A DNA stretch of 64,000 nt from Steromphala cineraria (GCA_916613615.1 OU744725.1:57606575-57670574); one strand, 5' to 3'; shown: positions 39,946 to 52,240, counted from the first letter of the stretch. Translations and numbers: made by a program. Notes: generated by a model from the sequence alone, not told the origin.

Positions 39946-41255
39946 GTAGGGGAGACCAGGGCAAAGCGCGCCCCCTAACATAAAAGTGCGTCCAGTGGGC
40001 ACCCCGACATGTACAGAATGCAACTTGCACACTATCTCTAATACTTATCAGATAGACTGTAACATGGCACATGCTTTTTTAATCTGCCGTTTCAGCATAA
40101 GGATATTTTCACGTAAATATATTTTGACTAAGGGGGCGCGCTTTGCCTTGTAGTTTGGGGCAAAGTGCCCAATCCCCTGGGCGCTTTGCCCCATTCGAAA
40201 AACAACACAGAATGTAATAGATATTACACACATATAATCAGCCAATACAAATCAAAAGCTATTATCTTGATAATGCAAGGCAACTATCGAACCCATTTGA
40301 AGGATAGAATTAACATAAAAGTTGACAATATATGCAAGAATGCGCAAAATATTCCTTAACATGTCATGAACCTACATGTTCAACATTCTCAATGACCAAG
40401 TATCGTTATGGGTGGTACATGTACATTTCTTTCAACTACGAATGTGTTGATAATGTAGGTTATTGAATATCAAAACCAGTAAAATAATAGAATATAAGAT
40501 GAATTGAATTGGTTATATGGACGAATTAAAGAATTCATACAACTATTTTGTGTCGGACTTGGCAGAACGGCATAAATTGCTTATCGTTTAGGGTTGAACA
40601 GTAATATACAATGAATTATATATTCATGAATTAAACAACAACAGAAAAATATGCTTTGGTAACTGTTTTTTGTCGTAATTCTTAAACAAAACAAAACCCT
40701 TTAAGTAAAATGGTATATTTCATTTTAATATAAAAAAGCAGAATGCTGATATGAAAATGATAATTCACCGTTACATTATTTGCTTAAGAAATGCCAAATA
40801 ATAACTTTAACACCAATATGTTAACCAAAATGATATATTTTATAACACACGGGGCAAAGCGCTCCCCCCGGCACGTTTTGCCCCATCAAGGGTAGCATTT
40901 GTTATGAACATCACAGAAAGTCATTAAGGCAAGTAATTACAAATTTAATTATTCAATGAATTAATAATACCAATTCATGTTACATGTGCACGAGAGTTCA
41001 ATGTTCCGTTTTGTATTTTTATTAAATATTGGAATTTGAGACATATCCGTTCCATATAGTAAAATCGCGTTTTTTCGAATATTTGAAATTCTGCGTCCAC
41101 AACTCAGGCAAATGATTCCAGCCTTGGTCACAAAGCTTCATTGCGGTTACTTGCATTCGTTGGTAATGACAAATTACTCCATTTGTCGATAGGTTTGGAG
41201 AAATAACGCGTGGTCACTTTGCCCCGAGGGCGCGCTTTGCCCTGGTCTCCCCTAC
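39946..41255. mobile_element. 1.3-kb inverted-repeat element, GTAGGGGAGACCAGGGC ends
   Basis: GTAGGGGAGACCAGGGCAAA plus GCGCGCCC at 39946-39973 is exactly complementary to 41228-41255 (28 bp). Subterminal GGGGCAAAGCGC and GCGCTTTGCCCC words recur near 40140-40195 and 40853-40885. The middle is AT-rich without coding potential. A related end lies near 58431-58475. Confidence 0.8.
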
Positions 41256-41329
41256 TTGAGTCCGAGTTTAGTATGACTTTGCGTGAACTTGAATCCGATA
41301 TTTTGAACCTGTAGAAGCCCTGCTTGCTG

Positions 41330-41393
41330 CATCCTGTCTCAGGGTACGAACGTTACGATAACTCCACTAATCTGTACCCTGGGCTCAAAAGCT
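41330..41393 (+). repeat. 64-bp CATCCTGTCTCAGGGTACGA module, second copy
   Basis: Nearly identical to 34105-34168, and followed by a CpG-rich stretch (GATTCGCTCGCGCGGCCCG). Confidence 0.75.
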
Positions 41394-42380
41394 AGATTCG
41401 CTCGCGCGGCCCGACTTAGGATGTAGCCAATAAAATCATTTTCTCGCGACCTTCTCGATCAAATTTAAACATGAAAATGATTTAATTGGCAGACCACCAA
41501 TTGCTGAATGAGGGCAAACAACAAGTAAGTAGTTTCCAAAGATTTCCAACTACAAGAACTGGTGGTGATGTCATTGTTTCACCACCATTGGGCATCCTTG
41601 CCAGAAGCTTTGTTTCTTTCGTCAAATGTCTCCTTTGGTGTACGACCTTTCGAGAACAAAATCTTCATCACTTTTTGTCAACCCTTATTTCAAACTTGTC
41701 AAGCACTTGTCAAAGACACAGCTTAAATCTGGTTATTTACGAGATCCACAGAGACAGATGGCATTACTCATTTACGTACAAAACTGTTGGCCACATGCGG
41801 GCACCAAATTTGGTGCACACAATTGCTAGTTTGCTACTAAAGTTTATCTCATTGTCAATCGAAAAAAGTCGTGACACCAAAGGCCGCAACTGCTGACTAA
41901 TATATAGAACTGCAATAAATTTAAACTAACCTTTAAACTAATTCTTGAAATTCAATCGACAAAAGATGTGTTTTCCTTAATGAATGACACTGAAGTATTT
42001 TAATTTAGGAAATTCAATGGATCTTATGGGACAAGAATAACAATTGTCATCAATTGCAATATGATAATTTTTATTCAGCACAAAGATTGTATTTGACAAA
42101 GTCCGTTTTTTGTAACTCAACACCAACACATTTTCCTAGTTGGAATTAAGTAATCGTGCATGTTCACAACACTGGCTGCATTTGTTTAGCCTGATATGTG
42201 ACAATTTATTCTATAACAACAGATGATCTGGTTGTTTCGGTACATGGAAAATTCTAACAATTACAATTATTTTTAAAATGATATAGAGTGACTTGATTAC
42301 ATATTGTAAAATGAGGACTTGCCATTTCCAAGATGGTTCGATGTGTGACCTACCTGCAAATTAGAAACACTTCATGATGT
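41394..42380. other. Region without recognised genes
   Basis: Open frames at 41486-41896 and 41626-41829 overlap in different frames; neither reads as a protein I know. The stretch 41480-41890 is less AT-rich than its surroundings, so a decayed coding relic is possible. Confidence 0.3.
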
Positions 42381-42389
42381 AATTAACAC

Positions 42390-42960
42390 GTGATTGAATG
42401 TTCTACAACAGCGCTTGTTCGGTCTCTCATCCTGTCAAGGATAGACTATTGCAATAGTCTGCTTTTAAACATCTCTCAAGAACTGTTAAACCGTCTGCAA
42501 CGCATACAAAACATTTCTGCACGCATAGTGAGCAAAGCCCCCAGATTCTCGAGGATGACACCAATTCTTAAACAATTGCACTGGCTGCCAATCAGGGCGA
42601 GGGTAGATTTTAAAGTCCTTACCCTTGTTTACCAGTGTATAGAAGGAACTGCCCCAGCCTGTCTCAAAGAACTGTTCAGACCATATCTTCGCTTCGCTCC
42701 AGTGACAAAAACCTGCTTCACATCCCAAAATGGAAGTTAAAATCATACGGTTTTCGCTCTTTTCAAGTTACAGCTGCTATCAAAATGGAATGACTTACCT
42801 GCTCACCTTAGATCTACCCCAACAATCACACTTTTCAAAGCTGATCTGAAAACCTACCTTTTCTCTGTATTTTACAAGTGACTCTGAATTTCAATCTTGT
42901 CTGCGCTATGAGCATGCTACCGGTGTGGATTTAGCGCAATATAAATGGACTAATTAATTA
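42390..42960 (+). mobile_element. 3' end of an L2/CR1-like LINE, 5'-truncated
   Basis: The open frame reads ALVRSLILSRIDYCNSLLLN, LLNRLQRIQNISARIVSKAP, ILKQLHWLPIRARVDFKVL and YQCIEGTAPACLKELF, the typical post-RT C-terminus of L2/CR1-type elements. A frameshift near 42740 leads to LPAHLRSTPTITLFKADLKT. It ends GATTTAGCGCAATATAAATG and an (ATTA)n tail. Confidence 0.85.
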
Positions 42961-43441
42961 ATTAATTAATAAATTTTACACGATTTTAAGGAAACGTGTC
43001 TCTTTAGGCTAATTATTTTTTGAACTCATGTTTAGTAATGATTACGTATCAATTCTTTAAACAAATAAGCACACTCAGAACCCATGGAAACAGCTTATGA
43101 GATTCTATTCATCTTAATATCGAGAATAACATATTTGTCACAGTTGATCGCGTGTTTATGTCCATGTTGATCACGATTTCCCTGTCAATGACTAATACCT
43201 CAGCTAGAAATCATGTCAGTAAATATGTTTAATCCATTTTTATATGTAGTCTGTTTATTTGTTCATTTATCAGAATAAGTAGTTCCATATTTCTTTTACT
43301 TGACATCATGTCAGCATAAATGTTTAATCACTTTCATATAGTCTGTTGTTTTGTTCATTTATCAGAATAAATAGTTTCATATTTCTTTTCTTAACACCAT
43401 TTTCTTCAAAATATTCCCAGCCAATTCCCTACCAATTATTG

Positions 43442-43530
43442 TCTACTTTGAATGTGTCACCATCATCGTGACAATTATTGTCGTCTTTGAATGTGACACC
43501 GTCATCATGACATTTATTGTCTATATTAAA
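43442..43530 (+). repeat. ~45-bp minisatellite, left part
   Basis: Units GAATGTGTCACCATCATCGT and GAATGTGACACCGTCATCAT with TTATTGTC spacers. It continues at 45522-45662 after the LINE. Confidence 0.7.
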
Positions 43531-45514
43531 TGTGTAAATTCGAAGAAAACGAAAGTTGTAGTTTTCAAAAAAGGTGGAACCTTGTCTAAACATGAGAAAT
43601 TAGGAGATAAACCTAGTGTGTTTGAAAATCAGAGACATGTTAAACTGGATTGATAGCGAGTACATTTTAAATTGAAACCGAACGCGCAGCGTGTGAGACC
43701 TTATCCCAACAGGCTGAAAAAGCACTGTTCCCAATCAAACGTTTCATTAATAAATACAAAAATCTCCCAGTAGATGCTGCCTTTAAAATATTTGATGGGA
43801 AAGTCAAGCCAATTTTGTTATATGGCGCAGAAATTATGGGGTTGGGAAACCAGAAAACCTATTGAAAGGTGCACACAAACTTTTGTAAAAATATTCTTCA
43901 AGTTGGGTCTAGATCTCCAAACAAAGCAATTTTAGCTGAGTGTGGACGATATCCATTAACATTGGACGCCAATATCAGACTGCTTCAATTTTGGATCAGA
44001 ATTCTCCGCCAACCACCGTTCAGATATACGAAGAAGTGTTATAATATGTTGAAACGTTTCGACGAATCAGGAGATAAAAACTGGGTATCAAAAGTTAGGA
44101 GACTGCTTTTCAAATATGGGTTTGGTTATGTATGGATAGCACAGTCTATTGACAATAAGAAATAGTTTCTGGAAATGTTTCATATAAGATGTAAAGATGT
44201 ATATATCCAAGAGTGGCATTACGAAATATCCACATCAAGTTCTCTTAAATTTTACTCAAGGATAAAGCATGATTTCTGTCCTGAGAAATACTTATCAATT
44301 AATAGTGCGACTTAAGGAGATGCCTGACAAAGTTACGCTGTAATATACATGGTTTTTAGAATGAACTCTTACAGATATCGAAATCTAGATACTTCTTGTT
44401 CTTTTTGCAAATCTCAGTTAGAAAATGAATTCCATGTTGTTTTGGTATGCCCAAAATATGATGAATTAAGGCGTAAATATCTTCCAGGTTATTGTCAGAA
44501 CAACATGTACAAATTGACTAACTTGTTATCAACTGTTGATTATGATAATCTTTTCAAGCTTTGTCTTTCCACCACTGGACTCATTACCTTAAAGAGACAC
44601 TCCGTGAGTTTCATCACGTAGTGTTTTGCTTTGATACGAACCTAAATGGTAAAATTTATTATATAAATTCAAAACATATCATGTATTCATTCCCAAATGA
44701 CAAATATATGACAAATACTTGTTTTCAACGAAAATCTGAAAACAGTAATATAAGTTCGTGGAAATCAAAATTACAAGTATAATTTCCACGAATACTTGTT
44801 ATATAACCTATGAAACAAATCCAACTCATAGCTGTAATTCTGACTGCTTCACATACGTTTCCATAAATACGTTTGACTGATTGGCGCGCGTCATTGTCCG
44901 GTTTTCGATCATAATCGCGACTTCAAACCTTCCTCTTGTCACTAGACGACATCGATTAGCTTTAAAATGATTCTTTACTGTAAGAATGGATATTTCTCGA
45001 TCAGATGACACTATTTGTAGAGTCTGTCATATATGACCCCCAAGAACTCGCGGAGTGTCTCTTTAACGTGGTGTGGTAGTTTGTGTGCTTCGACAACCCC
45101 GAGAGCTATGCCAGCTTACATGCTCCTGGTAGGGTCACGCAAGCTGGACAGGTCGACGGGTAGAAGCCAGACCAAATGTGAGTCCTTCTAAAACCTGCTT
45201 TTCTATCTCTCACTATGCCTTTCTTTCCGTCTTTTCTCTCATCCTTTCGATCCCTTTCTCCCTGATCTATCTACTCTCTTTTGGATGGCAACATCCACGT
45301 GTTTAATAACTGAAATATTGTTCAAAACACGATAAACACCAACTCACTCACTCACTCTTTTCTTAGACAAGGTGTTCAAACTAAGAAGCAACGTGTCTAC
45401 TTTGTATCAAACATAAAGATTTTTTTATGTGGCGCAGTTAACTTTATCCATCTTGTATTTTACACATATTGTAGTGTTGGCCTCATGGCCATTTATAAAT
45501 AATAAAGTATTTAC
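43530..45514 (+). mobile_element. Decayed LINE fragment (+), interrupted by a TTAA element
   Basis: Frames in order read SKKTKVVVFKKGGTLSKHEK, then KRFINKYKNLPVDAAFKIF and KPILLYGAEIMG, then ILAECGRYPLTLDANIRLLQ, then CSFCKSQLENEFHVVLVCPK, a C-C-H-C cysteine block. Several stops and shifts separate them. The tail is TTGGCCTCATGGCCA with AATAATAAAG. It resembles a jockey/CR1-type LINE; relatives lie at 57000-57465 and 59920-61515. Confidence 0.8.
44589..45066. mobile_element. TTAA-flanked element inside the LINE
   Basis: TTAAAGAGACACTCCGTGAG at 44589 and, reversed, TTAAAGAGACACTCCGCGAG at 45066. TTAA on both sides fits a piggyBac-type target. It interrupts the LINE after the cysteine block. 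Confidence 0.75.
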
Positions 45515-45521
45515 TTTCTTA

Positions 45522-45662
45522 AATGTGACAGCATCATCGTGACAACTTTTTTTAAAAATGTGACACCGTCATCGTGACAAGTTGTGTCTTCTTTGAGTAT
45601 CACAGCGTCATCGTAACAGTCATTGACATCTCTGAACGTAACACCGCCATCGTGACAATAAA
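45522..45662 (+). repeat. ~45-bp minisatellite, right part
   Basis: AATGTGACAGCATCATCGTG, AATGTGACACCGTCATCGTG and two more diverged units. It is the same repeat as 43442-43530, split by the LINE. Confidence 0.7.
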
Positions 45663-46697
45663 TAGTAATTAGAAACTTTTCTAAAGCAAACAAAAAGAAA
45701 ATTATGTCTTAGAATTGTTGAATATGTCATAGAACTATTGAATATGTCATTGGTACGTAAAAGTTTTGGGAAAGCTTCTGAACGCCATATAAGCCATATT
45801 GTTGATTATTATAATTATCGTTCACATAAAACTGGATTTATTTCTCATTTTGGATTGAGATTGCAAGTCAGTTGACATGAAATGTATTCAGTAAATATAT
45901 TTTGGTACGTATCAAAGCAACATAGACAAAAATTGAAATATACTACTCAAAAGAAGTTAAGGAACACTCAAGTAGTAATATCATTTGCACTAACTTTGAA
46001 TGTCAGCAGCTCAAAGAGAAGTGTTTTTAATACTTGGAACTCTAAACGTTGCATTAGTGTTATAAAAGATATACTTAAAATACAAGATGTTGAAATTTGG
46101 CAACCTTCCTTGTGGAATGATGTTGAATAGTTAAACAGAAATATACATCGCACATATCATTTGTGTAAAGACATTCCCCTTGTTGAAAATTATATAAACG
46201 AAATGCATGTTTAGAGATCATGGTCGCATTTTATCCAAATTTGGGGGACACTACAAATGTTCATTAGATTCTTTTGAGTAATAAATATTCTATGTCTCTT
46301 TTTAAACTTTTTTTCAGAACCTAGAAAGGCGTTGACCTTGTTATTTAATCAAATGCTGTCAATGGACAGAATGACTTTCAGTGGAACAACAGTTTGTGCA
46401 GTCAGAGCTGTCGACGAGTCTAACCTCTCGCCAAATTGAGGTCAATACTTTGTGTTGACATTATATTAGCGAAAAGTAACTGAGTCAAATTACCTGTCAA
46501 TCAGTTTTCGCGGTTACTAGACCGTGTCTGAACCAATCAGAGGCCTGATGTATGAATTGGAAGTAGTAAGTAACAGATATGGTGTAAAGAGTACGGTACC
46601 AGGCGGTTGCAGACTACTGAAATATGCTAACATACATTTTGGAAATTGTAAGTTATAAGAATATAATGCAATATGTTGACGTTGAACGTATTTTACT
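45663..46697. other. Region without recognised features
   Basis: AT-rich; the short open frame at 45882-46130 has no recognisable family. Confidence 0.3.
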
Positions 46698-47059
46698 TTA
46701 AAGGGGCAGTAGCACCTTTTTTGATAATTTTATTTTCTAAAATTTTCACTTATAATTGTAAGTTAATGCTAAATGTATTGTTTTGACAGTGTCAGAAATA
46801 TCATTACACAACCAATCATCAATAGTCAAAGGACAAAGTAAGAAAATTCACATAAAATCCATTGGCGGCCATTTTGTGTGAACACCTTTAATTCATTTTG
46901 TGTAAGAAAGGGGAATCGCATGGCTAAACTTTACGTTGTATACTTGAATTATTACTGCTCCATTTAGTTTAAATACATTGTCTTTCAATTGGAACCATTA
47001 ATTTTCATTTTAATGACATCCCTTTATATTTCCCCTAAAATCGTGCTACTGCCCCTTTA
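46698..47059 (+). mobile_element. TTAAAGGGGCAGTAGCACG element, near-complete copy
   Basis: TTAAAGGGGCAGTAGCACC at the left and CGTGCTACTGCCCCTTTA at the right. The body contains AATCCATTGGCGGCCATTTT and AACACCTTTAATTCATTTTG, shared by all copies. About 360 bp, non-coding. Confidence 0.85.
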
Positions 47060-47389
47060 CAGTATTAAACGTTATGTTTACAAATGATATTTGTATTGAT
47101 ACAAACACAGAAAATTATGAGAAAAAAGGTATTAACTAAATGAGAAGTCCCCAAACTCCCGTCATCATGTGTAATCCTTACAGCGTTTTCCTCACGAAAT
47201 ATGCATATTCATACCTCTAGTTATTAAGTAGTGCATTTTGTTAAACTTGAAATTAAGACAAATTTAAGGTTCTAAGACATTGTTTTTGGTCCCCGGTTAT
47301 TTTGATGTAGTTATCGGAAATACACTTGATTGTAAGAAACGATACATTTGACTCTAACCACTTGTCCGTCCAAACAGATTTAAAGGGGC

Positions 47390-47737
47390 ACGTTTTTTTA
47401 TAATTTTATATCTTAAATATTTCAGTGATAATTGTAAGTTAATGCTAAATGTATTAATTTGACATTGTCAAAAGTCACACTACACAAGCCAATCAGCCAT
47501 AGCCAGAGGACAAAGTATAAAGATTCACATAAAATCCATTGGCGGCCATTTTGTGTGAACACCTTTAATTCATTTTGTGTAAGAAAAAGGAATCGCATGG
47601 TTGAACTTTATGTTATATATTTGAATTAGTACTGCTTCATTTAGTTTAAATACATTTTCTTTCAATTGGAACCATTCATTTTCATTTTCCTGACATCACC
47701 TTATATTCCCCATAAAAACGTGCTACTGCCCCTTTAA
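47390..47737 (+). mobile_element. TTAAAGGGGCAGTAGCACG element, second copy
   Basis: Left end TTTAAAGGGGCACG has lost five bases; right end CGTGCTACTGCCCCTTTAAA is intact. Same body words as the previous copy. Confidence 0.85.
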
Positions 47738-47925
47738 ACGAGACCTTCAAAAGAATACTAAAAACTTTCCTGTTCACCAAATCTCATGCCTAACTGTTCC
47801 AGTCTCCTAATTTTTTTAAACCTGACTTTGTAAATAGTGTACATACATGCTACATACAGTGAGCAACCTCTTGGATGGATACGAGGCGCTATATAAATTA
47901 ATTATCATTAAATTAATTATTATTT
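47738..47925 (+). mobile_element. L2/CR1-like LINE 3' tail
   Basis: ETFKRILKTFLFTKSH-like frame, then GGATACGAGGCGCTATATAA and an ATTA-rich end, the same tail type as 42890-42960. Confidence 0.55.
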
Positions 47926-48787
47926 AAGTTGTATGTCCCGAAATTTGTACATGTATTCTGTTATGTACGACTCCAAAACGACCCAAATTTGGCTCTAAAT
48001 ATCTGATATCGAATCGGCCGGACCTCATTTAGAATTTTTGAAATCTCTGATTTGTCTTTCCCTTATTAATCTTCCATAATTATCATTGTTTACAAATTTA
48101 CTTTGTCATGTTATGGACATGTTGTTTGTAACAGTTTTTTTAAACTGAAATTGCGCTGACCAAATGTTCAACAATCATAAGATCACATAATATCTTACTA
48201 TTTTGGATTGAACATTTACCTTCTAATTCTTACAAATCATTTTAGTTCAAGAAGCAAATAGATTTGAACGCTATATATTTCATGTTGGAAGTTTTATTGA
48301 ACAAAAGTACTCTTCCTTAAGCATTTTGTAAATATCAAAACAAAGTGAGATAAAACAATGTTTCTCAAGGAAAAACTTCAGAAAATTCCAAAAACCGATG
48401 TTTTTGCCTTGCAAAGTTTTATCTTGTTTACGTAATCTTTGAAATTGCATCTCTTCCTGTCTCATTTTACTTATCCAAAATAAACATCATAAAATTATCT
48501 GTTTGATGAAAACCCTATAACTGATTTAAATAAGTGCATTTTTATATTTCTTCCACGTGGTTTAACAACTAGTTTCTCCTTCAAAGAAAAATACTTCTAC
48601 GTTGCGGAAAAGCTGAGAAAAACGAACGAAATTTCATACGATTAATAATAAAATAATTTACTTGTTTTTAACATAATTTGTTTTCATTTATTGCTCCATT
48701 GCTGTTTATCAAGGCCGTTTCTATGGTTATTTATGATAAGTCGATCTATCAGCAAAGGCGGGAAGAGCACTTCTACAAATAATAGTA

Positions 48788-49134
48788 TTTTATTTTGAAA
48801 ATTTCTTTAATTTCTCACTGATAATTGTACGTAAATGCCGGCTTAATGTATTATTTTGATAGTGTCAAAAATCTCAGTACACAAACCAATCATCCATAGT
48901 CAGAGAACAGATTATAAAGATTCACATAAAGTCCTTTGGCGGCCATTTTTGTGTGAACACCTTTAATTCATTTTGTGTAAGGAAAGGAATGGAATGGCTG
49001 GGCTGAACTTTACATTCGTGTTTGATTTATTACTGCTTCATTTAGTTTAAATATATTGCCTTTCAACTTAAACCATTTTCATTTTCCTGGCATCACCTTA
49101 TATTCATCCTTAAAACGTGCTACTGCACTTTTTA
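48788..49134 (+). mobile_element. TTAAAGGGGCAGTAGCACG element, decayed copy
   Basis: Family body (GTCCTTTGGCGGCCATTTTT, AACACCTTTAATTCATTTTG) and right end AAACGTGCTACTGCACTTTT. The left terminus is gone. Confidence 0.75.
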
Positions 49135-50280
49135 CCTACATCGTAAAATGATGTTCAGACTTTTTATGAATAATCGTATTTTTTATTCTATGCAATGATA
49201 AAGTTGCATGGCTATAGAAGACTCTTGTCAACAATTTAACGCTGTAAGACCAGAATCGTCTGAATCAACCACCTCTGGGACTAGACTTTTATCTGCATGG
49301 TACCAATGTGGGAAACTAATAAAATTACCTGCCATTGCATATAAAAAAGAAACTGACATCAAACGACTAAGAGATCTATTTGGTTGACACAATGACAGGA
49401 ATGTGTCTATGTCAAGACGAATATGCACAGCGATTCTCTTAGTCAGAGGATGTCTATATTTTGCTCAAAACATCTCTCTATAAAGACAATAACGAATTTG
49501 AAATCGTAATACTGTATAAAAACCAGATTACATGTAATGTTCTACAGTGACTTTGAAAAAGTCAAAATGTGTGACAATGTTTCGATTTTATCGACTAAAA
49601 GACTACGAACTAATAACCGTAGGCTATTAGATGAAATAATTAATAATTTAAGTTTTTGAAGGATATTAAGGGTACCCGATACATAAGGCAGCACATTCCT
49701 TAATGTTGTGACCTTCACAACCAAGAAGTTTTATTCTGGAGAATAAAAAATATTCAAAGAATTGCATTTTCTTCCAGATCTCACAACCAACCATTCAATA
49801 CGACATCCATTGTTTTATGTGGTTTGATTGACAGATTGAATGAATGGAAGCTGTTGATGTCATAATGGTGATATATTGCTTCCTGCTGGTGGTTAATTAA
49901 CTTGTTTTCATTTTGACATTTTAATCAATCAAATAGCGAGAACGAAGAAAGTAATTGAGGAAATTGGATTCTTTCTAACGTCTGAGAGAAAAGTTGTTTA
50001 TTCATCAATATTTTGTTAATTATCAGTTACCATATGTACAAATGATTAAACTAAGGCTTAGTATCCAGTTCACTAAGTTTTATCGAGCTCTCATCACATT
50101 TAGTATTTAATGAAGAGCAACCCACGCGTCCGATTATGTACATTATCATATATATAAATGTGACTCATTTTAGACATTCTTGTGTCTCATAGGCCTTGTG
50201 GCCGGGTGGTACGCCTTTTTTAACATGTTTTTTACAACGTCCGAATCAGACCATGTACCACGTGACACATAAATACAATA
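49135..50280. other. Region without recognised features
   Basis: AT-rich; only short frames (for example 49228-49428 minus) with no family resemblance. Confidence 0.3.
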
Positions 50281-50283
50281 TTT

Positions 50284-50307
50284 TTCTTCTTCTTCTTCTT
50301 CTTCTTC
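50284..50307 (+). repeat. (TTC)n microsatellite
   Basis: About eight TTC units. Confidence 0.85.
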
Positions 50308-50879
50308 GCTATAGGAGATGCAATGAAGAAACATTCCGTGATTGCATGATGTATCTCATTAGGCTTGTCATGCATGTGTCACCAAAATGACAACGGTAAA
50401 TTTATAAAAAATATGTTCTACTCATTACGAAATATATTTTACTTTTCAATAGTAACCGAGAAACATCTACATACATTTACATATGTGTGTGTTGTAATCA
50501 AAATAATACTTTCCATTAACATTAATACTAGTTAGACAACCTTTCAGAAACGTTCAGCTCACATTTTTTATGTAACCACCATTGCACAAGTTTAATATTT
50601 TGACCCATGTATACACATGTTGACAACATGTAATTATGATGTTTTTCAATATCTTTTCACTTTTTGTTAGTTGTCAATACTTTGATGTAAGTTGAAATCA
50701 TTGTTACCAAATTGTTTCATACTTAGCCGAAATGAGACCATTTTACTCATCTCCTCACAGAAGATTGGAAGCATGAAGAAATTTTAAAATTTCAAGTATT
50801 TACCTATGTTATTTATCATCTTTGTCTTTTGTGTACGTTTTTGTAATGTAATGTGGCAATAAATACGAATTAACGTCCT

Positions 50880-51086
50880 TTGTTCTTCTTGTTGGACTAA
50901 TCCACGCCCTCATGGTTTTCGATCAGAAACGCGAATTTATACCTCTGATTGGCGAACTACTGAACTAACTATAGCATTTAAATGATAACTACCAGAATCA
51001 GACAACGCCTTTTGATCAAATATAACCATTCGCCATTAATTGTTAAGTTGGCATGTGACTCCACACAACCCACAGAGTGTCCTTAA
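50880..51086. mobile_element. Right end of a TTAA element (CTCCGTGAG family)
   Basis: It ends CACAGAGTGTCCTTAA and contains GTTTTCGATCAGAAACGCG, both diverged forms of the right half of the 44589-45066 element. The left end is not visible. Confidence 0.5.
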
Positions 51087-51392
51087 AGGGACAGTCCTAT
51101 CAGGGTATTTTTTGTGGAAACGAAATTCTTACATTTCATTCTGTGTGTTCTACATTAGAATCTATGTCGAAACGTAGCTTACACAGAATAAAGAAGTTGT
51201 TCATCCATTAGAATTGTCCTTATTGTTCATTTCATTCTTTGTCAAATTGTTAAATCTAGAACAATTACCCTCACTAACATATTTGAAAGTAAGTGTGAAA
51301 TAGACATGAAATAATCATATATAAGTTTAAGCAGGGAAGTATTCTTGAATATAGATTCCACAAAAATAACCCCGAAAGGACTGTCCCTTTAA
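51083..51392. mobile_element. TTAA element, TTAAAGGGACAGTCC ends
   Basis: TTAAAGGGACAGTCCTATCA at the left and GGACTGTCCCTTTAA at the right; the inverted match extends through GTATTTTTTGTGG / CCACAAAAATAAC. The middle holds foldback-family words (GTCGAAACGTAGC, AATAAAGAAGTTG). Confidence 0.8.
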
Positions 51393-52240
51393 GGATCTAC
51401 TCCGTGATTGTGGTGGCTCAAATATGACAAAGTTTTAAAATAGTGTCATTTGATCGAGAAGTATCGACTGTTGCAAGATGGTATAATTTAAAGCTTATCG
51501 ACGTTGTATAGCTGTACAATAAGAAGGTTGGAGTCGCGATTGTGATCGAAAACCGGACAATGACGTGAGTCAATCGGTAAAATGTAATTTTGGAAACATG
51601 TCTAAAGCGAGCTGATACCAGTCAAAAAGTTATACAGCTAGTTTCCATGTAACATAGACGAAATTCCGCGAACATGCATAACTGTTTTTAGATTTTCATT
51701 GAAAATAACTCTTTTTTGTTTTGTTTTACATAATGTAATCATGCCATTTACGTCCGTAACAAAGCAAAGTTATATTATAATGTTATTAATCAAGTTTTTA
51801 AGTATTGGTCCAGTTACAGGTCAAGGTCTGCTGTATTGGCCCGAGGCGAAGCCAAGGGCCAATACAGAAGACCGAGGACCTGTAACTGGGCCAATACGAA
51901 AAACTTCATTAATGACATTTTTATTAATTAACTTCTTTGTGATTTGCTTGTACAAGATTAAAGAGTTATATAATTAATTTTTACCGAAATCAAAATTGTC
52001 AATGAGATTGGTGAACTGTCGTATATGTTGAAAGTTTTGAAGCGATAGCTTCGGACTTGAAACATTTGTGTGTCTGCGTATGCTCAGAGTCGTATTGGCC
52101 CTGTTTTTCTCGTTTTGGCCCAGCTTTCTTGTATTGATCCAGTTGCCGATTCGTATAGTGCAGGCCGTATAAATTGTATAAGTGACATATCATGGTTAGT
52201 TAATTAATAAATGATGAATATCACGGAGTGGCTCTTTAAA
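51389..52240. mobile_element. TTAA element of the CTCCGTGAG family with internal hairpin
   Basis: It starts TTAAGGATCTACTCCGTGAT, sharing its TTAA with the preceding element, and ends ATCACGGAGTGGCTCTTTAA. GATCGAAAACCGGACAATGA matches the element at 44589 in reverse. A CCAATAC-family insertion (51803-52170) lies within. Confidence 0.7.
51803..51897. repeat. Long hairpin, CCAATAC family
   Basis: GTATTGGTCCAGTTACAGGT and CTGTATTGGCCC pair with their complements to the right around a GAGGCGAAGCC tip. The related hairpin at 61772-61861 has the reverse-complement tip. Confidence 0.85.

Noticed and set aside
41486..41896. 136-residue frame overlapping a 67-residue frame in another phase
   Set aside because: Neither frame, nor the reverse strand, gave a recognisable domain; kept only as an unexplained, less AT-rich stretch.
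45065..45200. Possible small RNA or tRNA-like gene in a GC-richer stretch
   Set aside because: No cloverleaf, no A or B box at proper spacing; more likely part of the LINE or another repeat.
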